A DNA stretch of 64,000 nt, from positions 558,001 to 622,000 of the forward strand of contig JAKUDP010000028.1 in the NCBI GenBank assembly GCA_022570795.1, read 5' to 3'. This document shows positions 63,388 through 64,000 of the stretch, one piece after another (within the stretch, counting starts at the first letter, position 1; every line of letters starts with the position of its first letter). The position numbers and the translations under genes were made by a program. Under the pieces are notes generated by a model, which worked only from the letters and a program-made list of their open reading frames with translations, ran no database searches and had not been told where the DNA came from. This DNA is from Sphaerulina vaccinii (lineage: Eukaryota; Ascomycota; Dothideomycetes; Mycosphaerellales; Mycosphaerellaceae).

Positions 63388-64000
63388 TTAGGTGCCTGAC
63401 GTTGTCCCAAACGCCTTGTTTCGCGCATTCATTTGCCTCTGTCTCCTCGTCTGCCGCTCTAAAGCAGCGGCTCCTTGTACAGCCTTGTTCTTGTTCATTC
63501 CCATAGCTTTACGGATCACATCACGATCCGGATCCAGAGGAGTTACTTGTGCCGGCATGGAACTGACAGAAGGAGCCGTGGCCTCGGTCAAATCCTGCCA
63601 TGTCTGTACGCGGACTGCAGCTGCGGGAGGAGAGACCGTAGCTTGTGATGGACTTGGTTGCGCGGAGTCCGTTTCCAGTGAGGGAGCAGTAGAGGACGAG
63701 AAGATGCGAGGGGACTCTTCTGCCAGAGTTATATTGCCATCGTATGCACGTGTCGAAGTCACTATGTCCTGTGCTTTGAGGATGTGAGAAGGTAGCGTAG
63801 GTCTGTGCTCGTAGCTATCGTCTGTGATTGTAATGTCAGGAATGTTAGGAGTCGAGCTTCTTCGAGTGGACCTAGGCGCAGGTGTGGCTGAATCTGCTAG
63901 CGCGTCTTGGGAAGTCCGGTCAACATGTTCGGACATTTTCGTGGCTACGTCCACATCCAGCACTTCTGCTTGTTCTGCGTGATCGCCACTGTCGTGTCCG
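63388..64000 (-). CDS. uncharacterised protein, 5' partial at right edge
   Basis: Leftward reading whose stop is at 63388. The frame stays open to the last base of the window (GHDSGDHAEQAEVLDVD... has no start before the edge), so only the C-terminal part is seen, at least 203 residues. Ser/Thr/Pro-rich with a KMSEHVDRTSQDALADS segment. The last 45 residues look conserved and basic (DPDRDVIRKAMGMNKNKAVQ, ALERQTRRQRQMNARNKAF), perhaps a helical nucleic-acid- or protein-binding tail. No family recognised. Convergent with the b561-like gene (242 bp apart). Confidence 0.65.
   Translation of the reverse strand, partial: GHDSGDHAEQAEVLDVDVATKMSEHVDRTSQDALADSATPAPRSTRRSSTPNIPDITITDDSYEHRPTLPSHILKAQDIVTSTRAYDGNITLAEESPRIFSSSTAPSLETDSAQPSPSQATVSPPAAAVRVQTWQDLTEATAPSVSSMPAQVTPLDPDRDVIRKAMGMNKNKAVQGAAALERQTRRQRQMNARNKAFGTTSGT

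Noticed and set aside
1..64000. CRISPR array, insertion sequence, viral insertion or bacterial operon
   Set aside because: No spaced identical repeats, transposase motifs, capsid or polymerase motifs, or polycistronic gene packing were seen. The gene structures are those of a fungus.

Overview
The window reads as nuclear DNA of a filamentous ascomycete (Pezizomycotina, most likely a dothideomycete; the class is my inference). Genes lie singly on both strands. Many are cut by 46-130 bp introns with GT(A/G)NGT donors, CTAAC/CTGAT-like branch sites and YAG acceptors. The proteome is typically fungal (Zds, Rvs167, Erg26, fungal transcription-factor families, a Ser/Thr-rich GPI wall protein). No bacterial operons, CRISPR arrays or recognisable transposons were seen. 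All exon joints were worked out by eye from reading frame, splice consensus and family motifs.

Layout. 0-1.3 kb: a C2H2 zinc-finger protein cut by the window edge. 3.1-10.3 kb: four genes that could form a small aromatic-acid catabolic neighbourhood: an ACS-family MFS permease, a FrnE/DsbA-fold isomerase-like protein, a salicylate-hydroxylase-type FAD monooxygenase and a 4-coumarate:CoA-ligase-like enzyme ending in a peroxisomal AKL signal. A 50-residue two-exon ORF sits among them. 10.7-28 kb is mainly housekeeping: Vps23 (ESCRT-I), a GPI wall protein, Nfs1 cysteine desulfurase, a BAR-SH3 Rvs167-like protein, a three-exon SnoaL-like protein, a fungal transcription-factor-domain protein, a Zds1-like protein and an Mpv17/PMP22 protein.

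28-44.5 kb: an MFS transporter, a degenerate tRNA-Ser-like locus, a nitrilase-family amidase divergent from the sterol enzyme Erg26, a secreted alpha/beta-hydrolase, a SUZ-domain protein, a bHLH regulator, a 2.2 kb non-coding stretch with splice-site-like motifs, a HECT-like E2-binding protein and an uncharacterised basic protein. 45-64 kb: a C2H2 regulator, an uncharacterised conserved-looking protein, a lysozyme-like secreted protein, a HAD hydrolase, a divergent mitochondrial pair (ribosomal uS11m and Tim44), a secreted aspartic protease, the primase large subunit Pri2, an unknown helical protein, a cytochrome-b561-type membrane protein with a very long disordered tail, and a gene cut by the right edge.

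Most of the window is ordinary. The observations I rate highest are the possible aromatic catabolic neighbourhood, the disrupted tRNA-Ser-like locus, three spaced glycine-rich helix plus basic-patch modules in the b561 tail, the spliced-transcript-like non-coding region near 40-41 kb, and two small multi-exon genes that single-frame reading misses. I did not find a clearly new multi-gene system.
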